Shown: positions 35,931 through 47,960 of the stretch, one piece after another
Layout: each line of letters begins with the position of its first letter
How positions within the stretch are numbered: position 1 is the first letter of the stretch
Origin: Rhodocollybia butyracea
Taxonomy: Eukaryota > Basidiomycota > Agaricomycetes > Agaricales > Omphalotaceae
Assembly: GCA_015501585.1 (NCBI GenBank)
Contig: JADNRY010000138.1
Coordinates: forward strand, 62,001 to 126,000
Reading direction: 5' to 3'
DNA: 64,000 nt
Notes under the pieces: model-generated
The model's input: the letters and a program-made list of their open reading frames with translations, nothing else
The model's database searches: none
What the model was told of the DNA's origin: nothing
Translations under genes and position numbers: made by a program

Positions 35931-38216
35931 GGATGAGGGGTGTAACGTGTAACTGGAATTGGCGAACAGAACATTGGTTTTGAAAGAATTGTAAGCCTCA
36001 AGATCTCAAGCTCAAGAGCTCAAGCGCTCAAATGTCTAGGCGCGTTCAAGTGAGCAATACAAGCAGGTAAGTTGTAACATCAGACTCACAACCCCTTCCC
36101 CAAGCACTCCCACAGCATAAAGCACGGAGACGTATAACGGACCATAAGTCATCTGCCAGGTAGTGTCACACACAGCGATACATCAATACGAGCCCAGGAT
36201 GAATGAAAGTCGAAGTCAAAGAGCCAATGGTGAATATAACGCGTTAAAATGGTGGTTCGCGATAGTCTTGAGCTTGAGTTCCACGAGGGTCAATGGTCAA
36301 ATAGACGGAGATCGGGAAGAGAGACGAAAAAAGCACAGCCTCAGCAGCTGTCTCCCAAGACCACGTGCAATTGATTTCCGGCCCGTTTATTAACGGTATC
36401 CGTGAAGGCAAAAGCTTCGCTTGAGCTCTCTTGAGCTATCGTAGAACAGACCTTAAAAGGTAGCCAACAATAGTCATGCATTGAAAATCATCTGCAAGTT
36501 CTTTCTATCTATTGAACTTCAAACTCACAGAAGACCTCATCGATTTTCTTTGGATTTTCTCTCCAAGGCTTCAAGGTTGTTCCGGTGAGTACACAAGTGG
36601 CTACTAGGTACTCTAGAAACGGGTATTCCGCTTGAGTGCCGGGCCAGAGTGAGGTACAGCTGAATCAATTTCATGAGAATTCCGCCGATGCCACAAGAGA
36701 GGCTTTGAATCTGGACTAGCTTTGGAAACTGAAATCTTTGGCTGGCGCGTGGCTTCCAGTAAGATCCTTTTACCATCTGTGACTTAATTAGATTCCAGTT
36801 ATTAGTGACGGTGGACAAAGATTTTTCTCTTAGCAAGTTGAATTGGGTTATTTAGAGGCGCGCACTACCGGAGGGGCGAAGGAACAACTCGAAATGAATT
36901 ATTCATAAGTTTAGCGCTCGGACTCATACTAAAAGGGTACCACTATCACATTCACCAATCGTTGTGGCACTAGTCTACTGAGTACCCGCTTGTCAGCGCT
37001 TTTGCCCCTTGCGCGCTAGAAATTGCAATTCCAGAGCCGCTATCATAGAACGTGTTTCGTTCAAGGCAATTCCACCGAATCCTTGTTTTCGACATTCATG
37101 CAAGGATTGGCTGAGATGCACACATGGGACAACCCTGGACTGTTTGCGTTCCGTCCCTTGAGGGCAGCTCGTCATTGTGTCCGCTGTCTAGTCTAAATTG
37201 CTCTGGAAAAAATTGCTCTGTCACTCCTGTGCAGCAAAAGCCTTGTTGTATTCTATCATGGAGTGATCTTCATCAAAGCATATGCGTATATCAAGTATCA
37301 AGTTACACCACCCCTCCGGGCTCTGGGTCCAAACAAGTGTTCAAAAGGTGTAGACACGCCACAAATGCTCGTAATTGTCTTTCAGTCCTTGTTTCATTCT
37401 GGCATCCGCTCTACCACACAAGCAAGTATCTATCTAATCCCACTGACTAATCTCCACGGCGTACTGCGATGAACTCCCCAAAGATATGATTCATGATTCA
37501 GCCCCGGACTTGGGCTTGAAATGGTAAGGATGGCTGTAATTCACTGGATCACTAACCAGTGCCCGCCCCTGCATTTATTTAATCGTTGGGATACTCTTGG
37601 ACTTTGAGACTGATTCAATCAGATCTTTCCGCGATCTGCATCCCCAAAGTTGGATAACCTTGTATCACTCCAGACTTGACCTGCTTACTGCTCGTGCGTC
37701 TTTCAAGAGACAATGCGCAGCACGGCAAACGCGGTCTATGTATTCAGGAACGGACAGAGCTCAATTTTTGAACTGCTGTTAAGATATGCACGGTCCCTAC
37801 GTTTATTAATATTCCTTATAAAAACAAACCATTTTCCCTTAATGTCTTCCAGTATCTCAAAACGCACTTCTTTGGCAGACCAGACACAATGTTCTTCCGA
37901 CGACACAACGGCAAGCGAGTTCGGTTCTCAAACGTGGCAACTGCCCATCTGCCACGGACAGTTCTGAATTAAAATTTTACTTTGTGCGTTTAATGCCATC
38001 CTCTATGGGCTCATCGATCTACTATTCCTCTCCCGGGGGACCTCCCCGGGGACATAGACGTCGCCTATTTGAATCGTGGGTTTTGCTTATGAGATCACTC
38101 GAGTAGCTAGAAGCTCTGGTACAAATTGCGCTTAGAAGTGTTACTAGAAGCCTACCGTAAAACATGGATAAGCATATTACATACCATAGTAACACAGCTC
38201 ATGAATCATCGGAGGG
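35931..38216. other. intergenic; right part duplicated from NLR copy A flank
   Basis: A minus-strand frame of 99 codons (36537-36836) shows no known domain. From about 37580 to 38216 the DNA aligns with 14160-14600, the 3' flank of NLR copy A. The motif CTCCCGGGGGACCTCCCCGGGG (38031-38052) is a local GC-rich inverted repeat. No RNA gene is seen. Confidence 0.4.
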
Positions 38217-41200
38217 TCAGTCATATTGAGGAGTGTAGCAATCAGCCCAGTGGATCCCAAGTTTACAATTAGCAAATGACACTTTGGTGGTGCCATTACG
38301 GTTTATAATGAGAGAAGTTGACGGGGTGTAAAGTCCTGGATGGAGATAGCTAGGAAGCCACAGGAGCGGTGCAGAATCAGAAACAGATACTAACCAAGAG
38401 TCTTGGCCAATGCACCATGAGAGTGGATATTTTGTGAATGTATATAGGGACTGGTTGGCAGAATTGTTTTTTTCAAGGGGACTTTGAATACCGTCCCATA
38501 TGGCCATAGTTTGGTCGTCTGACCCAGACACAATCGGCTGGTTATCAGGAGAGAGCGCCACTGACGTGGCTTTGCCGGTATGGTCCTTCAACCTTTGGAT
38601 TTCCCTGCCAGACTGCCTATCCCAAATCCTCACAGTGTTGTCATCTGACTCAGACACAATCTGCTGGCTATCAGGAGAGAATGCCACTGATCTGGCCGAG
38701 TCAGTGTGGCCCTCCAACCTTTGGATTTCCCTGCCAGACTGCCTATCCCAAATCCTCACAGTGTTGTCATCTGACCCAGACACAATCTGCTGGCTATCAG
38801 GAGAGAGTGCCACTGATGTGACCAAGTGAGTGTGGCCCTCCAACCTTTGGATTTCCTTGCCGGACTGCCTATCCCAAATCCTCACAGTCTTGTCATATGA
38901 CCCAGACACAATCTGCTGGCTATCAGGAGAGAATGCCACTGATGTGACCCAGTCAGTGTGTCCCTCCAACCTTTGGATTTCCCTGCCAGACTGCCTATCC
39001 CAAATCCTCACAGTTTTGTCATCTGACCCAGACACAATCTGCGGGCTATCAGGAGCGAATGCCACTGATGTGACTGAGTAAGTGTGGCCCTCCAACCTTT
39101 GGATTTCCCTGCCAGACAGCCTATCCCAAATCCTCACAGTCTTGTCATATGACCCAGACACAATCTGCTGGCTATCAGGAGAAAATGCCACTGATGTGAC
39201 CAAGTGAGTGTGGCCTTCCAACCTTTGGATTTCCCTGCTAGACAGCCTATCCCAAATCCTCACAGTCTTGTCATATGACCCAGACACAATCTGCTGGCTA
39301 TCAGGAGAGAATGCCACTGATCTGACGAACTGAGTGTGGCCCTCCAACCTTTGGATTTCCCTGCCAGACTGCCTATCCCAAATCCTTACAGTGTTGTCAG
39401 CTGACCCAGACACAATCTGCTGGCTATCAGGAGAGAATGCCACTGATGTGACCAAGTTACTGTGGCCCTCCAACCTTTGGATTTCCCTGCCAGACTGCCT
39501 ATCCCAAATCCTCACAGTGTTGTCAGCTGACCCAGACACAATCTGCTGGCTATCAGGAGCGAATGCCACTGATGTGACCAAGTTAGTGTGGCCCTCCAAC
39601 CTTTGGATTTCCCTGCCAGACTGCCTATCCCAAATCCTCACAGTCTTGTCAGCTAACCCAGACACAATCTGCTGGCTATCAGGAGAGAATGCCACTGATG
39701 TGACCAAGTTACTGTGGCCCTCCAACCTTTGGATTTCCCTGCCAGACTGCCTATCCCAAATCCTCACAGTGTTGTCAGCTGACCCAGACACAATCTGCTG
39801 GCTATCAGGAGAGAATGCCACTGATGTGACCCAGTCAGTGTGGCCCTCCAACCTTTGGATTTCCCTGCCAGACTGCCTATCCCAAATCCTCACAGTCTTG
39901 TCAGCTGACCCAGACACCATCTGCTGGCTATCAGGAGAGAATGCCACTGATGTGACCCAGTCAGTGTGGCCCTCCAACCTTTGGATTTCCCTGCCAGACT
40001 GCCTATCCCAAATCCTCACAGTGTTGTCATCTGACCCAGACACAATCTGCTGGCTATTAGGAGAGAATGCCACTGATGTGACCAAGTTAGTGTGGCCCTC
40101 CAACCTTTGGATTTCCCTGCCAGACTGCCTATCCCAAATCCTCACAGTCTTGTCAGCTGACCCAGACACAATCTGCTGGCTATCAGGAGAGAATGCCACT
40201 GATCTGACCGAGTCAGTGTGGCCTTCCAATCTTTGGATTTCCCTGCCAGACTGCCTATCCCAAATTCTCACAGTCGTGTCATATGACCCAGACACAATCT
40301 GCTGGCTATCCGGAGAGAATGCCACTGATACAACAGTTTCTGTGTGTCCTGTCAAGCTCATCAACTCTACTTCGGCTGTACCATTGAACTCAATCAGCGG
40401 AATATCCCGAAATTGATTCCTCCAGTGTGTTAATAGCTTTGACCCAGGTGAGCTTCCAGCCAAAGATGATATATACAGATGTGCTGTGTAGTTGCTTGTA
40501 GGATGCGCGAAGAAAGACAATGTCAATCTCACTGCATCATAGGCATCTGACAATAACTGCTGCTCATTTTCTGCCTAGATCTCTGTAAGTTCAAATATGC
40601 CACATTTAAACCTGGTCTACTTACATTTTTAAGCCACCAGCGAATGTTGCTTAAAGCTGCTCCACACCGTGAAGCTTCCTTGAGCAAGCTCATTACCTCA
40701 ATCCAGAACAAGAGTTGGTTTCTCAGGAAGTTTTCAAGCTCCTTCTTGACTTTGTTCCGGTCAGGTTGATTGTATTGACCAGATGTCAAATGGTTTGCCC
40801 AGTATAGGCATGCATAAACAAGTCCTTCACTAATCTCCTTGTGTACCCGTTCTGCAAGGTTCTCCACTTCATTGTCAGGTAGGAAAGAAGATTCAAGGCT
40901 GCATATATTGAATCTAAGGGATGACTGCATCACTTGGAAGCAGCGGCGAGCGAGGAATTTATGCTGGTTGTCTATGTCACAATGTAAGTCCATCTGCTGT
41001 TTCCGATAGACAAAATTGGAACGCTTTTTGCTGAACATGAAGTCCAAGAATGATGTATGGTACCATTCAATTTTTCCATCTGAAATTCTTAAGACAGCAT
41101 GAAGGCATTCTAGCACTTTGCAAATTGTCTCCTGGATCTCTTCAATATGTCCCAAATCATGACCAAGTATTTTTTGCAAGTCCCGCTACGGATACTCGTT

Positions 41201-43136
41201 CCTCGGTGCAGAGTATTGAATGAAGAATATCCCGTCGAGGATCAAATGCATCTGGAGCATCATATATGGGGACAAACAGATCTGCCAACACCTGTTGGTA
41301 CATGCTGTCTACCAAATCCATACCTGTGGTATTGTCAGACCAACTCCCAACAAGCTTCTTGAGGAAGCGCAGTTGTTCAGTCCTAGTGAGCCGGCTGTCT
41401 TGTTTGCAGTACCGTATTGCCGTGGCTGCCGCAATAAAAAGCCCATCAGCGTGCCTAGCAATGTCCTCCAGAACGTTATTATCATCATTGCTCCTCATCT
41501 CATGCATTTCACTCTCAAGGTATTTGAGAATATCCTTTTCCACCTCTTCTTTGGGAATGGTATACAACTCACACACCGCATCAGAGGAGAGTGACCCACA
41601 GAGTTTCTTCAACCGTGGATCAGGCCTGCTGGTGATCAGAAACTTGATACCCTGTAAATGCTGCTTCTGTACTGCCAGTGTTTCCAACAGCATTTCAAGA
41701 AATTTGAATCCGCCCTCTTGCTCAACCTCGTCAAGTGCATCCACAATCACAAGCACAGGTGGAAGATCAGGGGAGCGGGCCTGTCTGGCCGCCTTCCATG
41801 GTTGGGCAAATAGGTCACTCATTTGTTTTGAGAGATTTTCCATAGCCAACTCAGTTGGCGTACAACAAAGAGCCAATGAAAATGCTTTTGACTGCCAACA
41901 AAGCTGGTATACAATGGTTGGTATGATGTAAACTTGTCGACTTGCATCCTGGAATTTGCGAGAGCAGAAAAATGTAATTGGATGTGGAAGACCTTTTGTC
42001 GTGTCAAAGTAATGCGCGATAGTCCGAGAAATAGTCGATTTTCCGGATCCACCCTCGCCATCCATCCAAAACACAGGTGAAGAGGACGGGTCAGAGGCCC
42101 AGGTCTTTATTTTCTCAAGCACAGACTGGCGGGTTCCATCGGTGCACAGACTTTGATCAATTGATCCAGGATCAACGTCTGTTGGCGAAATATTCCATTC
42201 TGCATGTTTAGAACGAACCCAATTGTTCATGAGTAACCGCTATCTTGTGCATTAGCTCAATTGATCCAGGCTAGATGCTTTTACCTACCTCAATATTGTC
42301 TTTAATACCTTCCAAGTTCCGTTCAATGCACAGCAAGATATCCAACTGGAGGATACTTCGTTAGTACGGATGGCAATGAAATACTACGACCACTGACTTG
42401 GAATGTAGTTGTTTGTTCCTGGATCTTCTTCAAAAAACGGGCAATATTGGCTCTATTCTCGGAACTTTCGATCACAGTTCTCCATGTTTGCCTACCACGA
42501 ATATTTTGCATGGCGTGAAGCTCGTCCACAAGAAACCTGTCCAAAGTTTATCATTCAGACCAAGTGATGGGTAGCCGTGTGACAAACTTTGCAAATGTTT
42601 CAGCAGCAGACTGTAAATCCCTGTATACAAGTAAGTACTTAGACATCGATGTAATAGCCGAACATGGCATTGAAACTGATTACGCACGAGGACACCTTGG
42701 TTGCACTAAGTTTAGAATCCACAGTTTCCAGACGTCTCTTTGCAAGATCACAAAGCTGAGAAAGATCCTTGTTGTTATCTTTCACGGTCTATCCAATATT
42801 TAATGTAAATATTGCAGCCATAACGTTCAAGCTACTCACGTTGGCAATCTCCATGAGGACATTTACCGCTCCAACTACATTACTTGCAATCGGTACGCCA
42901 TCCAAGCACCTGTCCAAGCCATTGAGCACAAGCTGTGCACCACTGGATGCCATCTTCCACGGAGACGGCGATTCAGGTCGGGATTGTGCGAATCCTCGAG
43001 TCGATTTAGTATGTAATTGGGCTTATCTATTCATCAACGTACCTATGGACGGGTCCGGCGATGCTGCTCGCGATGGGCCCAAGCAGAAGATTTGAAGGAA
43101 CTTATCTCGTTTTCGTGAACGCTCAGGTTGCGACAT
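38217..43136 (-). CDS. NACHT-WD40 NLR-like receptor, copy B (HET-E type), probably disrupted
   Basis: Same architecture as copy A: N-terminal helical region from ATG 43136, NACHT exon (42230 to about 40620), then 15 WD40 repeats and the tail ending CYTPQYD. Walker A GEGGSGKST is at about 42033-42058 and Walker B LVIVDALDE at about 41730-41754. The frame breaks near 41169-41174, where an A5 run of copy A is A6, just after VAGLAK. The first exon carries an in-frame TAA (43025-43023) within about 37 extra bases absent from copy A. Those bases contain GTACGT and TACTAAAT, so they might be spliced out. The WD40 part is fully open for 778 codons. Either a recent pseudogene or a gene with an assembly indel. 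Confidence 0.85.
38490..40370 (-). repeat. 15 tandem 126-bp WD40 repeats (copy B), highly homogenised
   Basis: Neighbouring units differ at only a few bases. Variable codons are those after GHT (TE, DS, NL, DW, QF, HL, YS, GK) and in SGSxD (Y, A, D). A long antisense open frame across the array is a by-product of the 126-bp period. Confidence 0.92.
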
Positions 43137-43200
43137 GATGGGGGAAGTTAAGGAGCAATGGCAAACAATTTCATTGCCCATCGATTTCGCACGCAATTGA

Positions 43201-43208
43201 CCTTAATA
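43201..43208 (-). promoter_or_regulatory. degenerate TATA box of NLR copy B
   Basis: TATTAAGG in the position where copy A has TATAAAGG, about 70 nt upstream of the ATG. Confidence 0.35.
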
Positions 43209-44689
43209 CAGATCGTGGATTGAATGGAGATTTGTGTCATGTGAACCTCGGAGATAGCGTATGTATCATGTCATTGGCTCACATTAACTACCAAAAGGAA
43301 CTTGCGTATAGCAATCCAGGTTCTTGGCGAACCTTTTGGCCTCAAGGCAGGTTGTTAGTGCCTTCATAATTTATACTGATATGACAGCTCAAATGGTATC
43401 AAGTCGTCTGCGCTTTCTCGGCGAAGTCATACGTAGTGACCGCCGTGTGAGATAGATCCGTGTTGACAAAACAAATGCACCATACCGTTGTTACAGCTTA
43501 TTCAAGCTTCAATATTCCTGCCCAGAGCTGACGTTGAGCTTGCGTCTTTGCGATTGCTACCGATGTTTGCCAGCATTTTCTTTTTCCGTTGCAGCACTAG
43601 CCTTGACTTGGCCTTGACACTTATCTACCAGGTTAAACACTTCTTATCTTTTATTGGAAGGCACCTGGCGGGAGAACTATTTGGTTGCTGCTTGGTTAAG
43701 ATTGTGCACCGTCGATGGCTGCAGTTCCGCGGGGACTAAGATACGAAACGACATCTCTGACATGGAAGCGAGGCCGCTTGAACACATGGGCGCCTTTTGT
43801 GATCACTTTGGCGCCCGGATCAACTTTTTTTTCAACACATGTTCATCTTGCGTCAACGCCGTTACGATCTCGAAGGAATTCGTCTATTCCGACAAATGAA
43901 CCCGCCGGCCGCAACCTCAGCGTTTTTTCACAACTCACCCTTAAATCATGCTGGTCACAGGCTTTTCCAGCACAGAACATAGGGACAACATCAGCTCGAG
44001 AACCGGGTACAGAAGACAAAACACGGAGCATAGATGCGGGGATGGGTTCGTGTGTACACGAGGATCAGCAGTCGAGGTTGTCGTCGTCGAGTTGTTTTTT
44101 CTGGGGGTATCACACGAAAAGGTACGTTAATGATTGGTATTCCACTACTATTGGCTCTTCCTCCACTTCCATCTTTGCTTAGCTCTTATGAATTCAATGT
44201 CGTCGCTCAAACGCTCGTCAAATACATGTCCAATATGCGGCAGACAACCCATTATTGATTATCATTTGCCCGCACCAAACCACCGCCCTGGGATCCCCAA
44301 GCCTTTGCATCTCAATTCATCCAGACCTCCCGATCGCGAGTCACCCTAGTATTACTCGACTTTAAATCCTTCCCAGCGTCCCCTTCAAAGCTTCAAGCTT
44401 CAAGTTCAAACTGTAAGTTCTTTCCTTGTTCGAGATTGTGCACATCCATATACATCCAATCGTCGCTAATATCATCTCAGGTGTGGATTTGGTTTTTAGC
44501 ACCAGCCACAGTCGCTGCAAGACTCCTCTCTCTATGTCTCCTTTGTGTCTTGTACCTCCGCGGATACCATTGCGGCCATGCCCGTGGGCTCTAGTAAGGC
44601 AAAACCTGACTTTGCCCGTAGCGACACCCGTTGACTTTGCATGTAGCAACGCTGTGAACAGGAATTTCAGAGATAGCACGGAAATGTAC
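43209..44689. other. duplicated intergenic region, counterpart of 19572-21300
   Basis: Aligns with the region upstream of NLR copy A. It includes the short frame starting MSSLKRSSNTCPICGRQ (ATG 44197) and the minus-strand frame at 43843-44031. No complete gene is recognised. Confidence 0.45.
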
Positions 44690-45240
44690 CGTCAGTGCTA
44701 GATTATCGAGCTGGTGCGCAAACAAGGGCATTTCTGTTTCGAAGTTTTTGATCTTGAGCATGCCGGTTCTAGGCTTCGGAAGAGTAATCGTGATTTTAAA
44801 GTCGATTCCTTCAAAGTCTGCATTTGATGATTGAGGATGCGACGTGGTCTGCAGCTAGAGTCAACAACCCGAAAAAAACAAAGCCATTCAAACGACTCAC
44901 AAATATCCCAACACCATACCGATTCTCCCTTCCCTGCCTCTTCAACTCGCGAGTCGCAAACCTTTACCAATCCCAAAGGATCGGACGGTAAACATTCGAC
45001 AACAACTTTTATTGATGCACAATGCACATCCAGCTCTGCGTTAGATAAACCGTTCCCGCCAATAGGTCGCCACGAGAAACACAGAATATCCTATCGGCAG
45101 AGGTTCCAGTAGCGAAAGTGAATTCGGCTTCCAATATAACACTTTTTTGCAGGGCACGAGCAGCAATTCCATTCAATAAGATGACAGTCTCCAAGATGAG
45201 TAGTCGCGTTCTGCAAAAGAAATAATTCACGTGCGTTCAC
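44690..45240 (-). pseudogene. 5' part of a second beta-repeat (DUF7330-like) gene, truncated
   Basis: Copies exons 1-2 of the gene at 21318-22652. It reads AEFTFATGTSADRIF, VSRGDLLAGTV and SIKVVVECLPSD, with the same GTGAGTC donor after the WDI region and the same exon-2 start. Homology stops near 44690, so exons 3-4 are missing. The extreme 5' end is also replaced. Confidence 0.7.
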
Positions 45241-45347
45241 CACTCAAGTACTCACTCGTGACGCGCTTGCTGCCGAGCGCACAAATGACTTGGGTATGCC
45301 CATGCGTGTATTTAAACTCGCATAGGTGTACTCCACAAAGTTTAGAA

Positions 45348-46111
45348 ATGACCCGAATGCCCTTCACATCCTCCCTTCCCTCCAGTTCCTCGAAATTCAC
45401 CCTCTCCTGCTGCACCCCCACCGATATTCCACAAATGGTATCAACATACCTTGCTGCATTCAGTCAAACCCAGTTAGACTACTTCCGGCCTCCTTCCCTC
45501 GACAGCATGCGCGAATGGTCTACAAAATGTTCTTTATTACGCTTCGCTGATCCTATCAGCAATCCAAACTTGTGAATAATGGGACTGGAGATCTTGTAGG
45601 GCTTATACAGTGGCATGTCCCTGAGGGCATGAAGGGATTGGACGAGGGGTTTGAGGTGTTCAAGGTGTTTGGAGATGAGAGCAATGAGCTTGCGAGAAAG
45701 GATATTTCAACTACGCCGGAGGGGGTCAATGAAGAGAGTTTTTCTGTGGTATAAACAAGATGAGTGATAAATGGGATAGTGAACACATGCTAGGTAATAC
45801 ACTAGGTGATCCTCTCCTTACGCGTTTAGCTCATATGTTGGGAGCTAGTTCTCGTTCTTCTCTGCACGTACCCAAGCTACCAAAACCGAGATGCTGCCAA
45901 AGTGCTCATGGAAAATGTACTCCACAATAATGAGGGTATCCAGGTCTATGTGGAGTCATTGGGTAGTGCGACAGGATTGTATAAGCGCTATGGGTTCAAG
46001 GAAATTGATAGGCTCAAGTTTGACTTGAGCAAGGCTGGGAGGGAAGGGAAGGCTGTGATGGATATCATGATTAGGGAGCCAAATGTGCCGGGTGTACCTA
46101 TGAACGAATAA
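45348..46111 (+). pseudogene. GNAT-type N-acetyltransferase remnant
   Basis: From ATG 45348 the frame runs to SLLRFADPISN. It then continues in other frames as VNNGTGDLVGLIQWHVPEG (about 45572-45630) and YPSYQNRDAAKVLMEN (about 45872-45920). It ends with VESLGSATGLYKRYGFKEID (about 45950-46010). This is the GNAT order: acceptor half, beta-4/motif A (normally Q/RxxGxG/A, here QNRDAA) and motif B (LYxRYGF). At least two frame changes and the G-to-D change in motif A suggest a dead gene, though missed introns could explain part of this. Confidence 0.65.
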
Positions 46112-46489
46112 GGCGTGTAGCCTTGCACGCGTCTGACGTGGTAAATCAAGTTTTGGGGTGTTCCTATTGCTCAATTGAAGAGACTCAACTCGAAAGTAAA
46201 CCGCAACCAAAAAACTTTGAAACAAGCTTCTTCGTTGCTTGACATATGAATTACAAACAAACTAGTTATCTAACTTCAGCTCGCCTATGGAAAAATACTA
46301 GCAAGAAACAAGCTCAGTCCTCACAGGGTGGATCAATGACCTAACTCGGATGTGCTCTTAATATCAATACTGACATATTACGAAGAAGGTTTCGGGTCAC
46401 CAGGGGGCAGGGATTACACGAAACAAGGATGCGGACACTGGACAGAGGACGAGTAGAAAAATCGACGACATCAGTATACGGAGTGGATC

Positions 46490-47530
46490 TATCCTTACAG
46501 GATACCTCCAGCTAACGAGAATACCGTCCTGACCAAGGTCCTCGATAGAAGACAGTATAGAAGATGGAATAGAGATGGGGAACCACTATAGTGCGGCTCA
46601 TGCCGCGGGTCGCCGACGTCAAGGGAGGAAGAATCATGAGCCTGCTTGTTGCTGGAGGAGGGGAAGTGCGCGTCGAGGTGCTTCAAAGGGCCGAGTGGAA
46701 GAGCGTGCCAAAGCCAACGCAGTGCTGGTTTGAGACCAGGCGAATGCTAACAGCGCTTCCTCAGAAACACATCTCCATGATGGTAGGACAAGCTTTTCGA
46801 GGCGGAGGCAGAGGGAGGCAGGGGTAACGGTATCTGCGTCGACATTGACACCAGATGCCGGAAGACAGACAGTGAGTCGTCGGACGAGGACCCGGTCCAC
46901 GATTGGCGCAGAAGGAATCTTGCATTATGGACCGAACCGGTTCTGCATGGGTTTAAGCAGAGATGTGTGAGGGCGGGGAGGGAATGAAGGCAGGAGATAA
47001 AGATGGACTGGGAATGACTAGGGTAGTTCTTCGAGACCATAAGACAAGAGGCCGGAGGAGTCACAAGGTGATTTGAACGTCCGCGGTTGGTGAGGTTTGC
47101 CTAGGAACTGATGCAGAGGTTGCGAGTGTTGGGACGTTGGCGGACAGCGACGGGTTGCAGCACCGGCGCGAGACTGATGAGGTCTCGGAAAGGTAGTAGG
47201 TGTTTACCGGTACCTGTCTTCACGATAAGCGGGGGAAGGGTATACGGCAGTAGAGAATCTTCGTCCTGCACTTGGATCAAGGAATATTTCGACGCTTTTG
47301 AGCCATGGGACATTTTCGGGTTCAACATCGCCTAAGACAGAGTTGAGCAGACCGACAAAAGGGCTGCATATGTTTCCATCTGCGAAAGAATGACATGACG
47401 TACCCTGACATATGGATAAACATCCACAGCAGCAAGCACGTTGATCTCGACGCCCACTTCTCAATCTCTCAATACCCTTTCTCCGATGCTGCGGCCTCCC
47501 TACACCTCCTCCGCATCCGCAGTCTCATTA
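46490..47530 (-). pseudogene. F-box/LRR-like gene, copy 3, heavily deleted
   Basis: Pieces in the same order as copy 2: a 5' segment near 47520-47450 (the ADAEE/VE region), DVEPENVPWLKSVEIFLDPS (about 47330-47270), a block LCLRLEKLVLPSWRCVSEEALLAFA (about 46820-46745), and a 3' end without the normal tail. The central several hundred bases are lost and frames change repeatedly. Confidence 0.7.
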
Positions 47531-47689
47531 AGCTAGGCCTTCGGCTTTAAAACACCTAAGGGCTTTAGCATAATGTAAAAGGCACATTCAAGCGTCTCCA
47601 GGTTTCTGCCCCTCAAATCTCCCTGCCCCTCGGCCTCAACTTCCAAGCTCGAGATTGACCAATACAAGGGCGTGCGGGTTGGGTGTAAC

Positions 47690-47960
47690 GAGTACCGAGA
47701 AATTTTTTCATCACATAAAAGATGCATGGCGACGTTCGGAACTGACGTGGACAAGTGAGCACAACGAGGCCTTATTTCAGTAGACAATTCCGTACCCTGG
47801 TTCCCTTGGTATTACTGGAGATATGGAAGTGCGAGAGAGAAAGACAGAGATATCGAACGTTCGTAACAGAAAAGTTGCGCTTGGCACGCGATCGGAGTAA
47901 CGTTCACGTGTATTTTATGTAAACTCGTTAGGCCGGGCCGTGATGCCGTTACAGCGGGTT
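47690..47960. other. upstream flank shared by F-box copies 3 and 1
   Basis: Aligns with 32190-32470 (AAAGATGCATGGC, GTTCGTAACAGAAAAGT, GTAACGTTCACGTGT). It is probably an ancestral promoter duplicated with the gene. Confidence 0.55.

Noticed and set aside
39334..40416. Plus-strand open frame of 360 codons across the WD40 array of NLR copy B (and similar ones at 16037-16612 and 38500-39081)
   Set aside because: It is antisense to the WD40 repeats. It stays open only because the 126-bp unit is a multiple of three and lacks antisense stops. The WD40 frame has the domain, tail and splice context.
14600..43136. Functional prokaryotic-style operon of NLR genes
   Set aside because: Genes have introns, their own TATA boxes and long spacing; similarity of order comes from segmental duplication.
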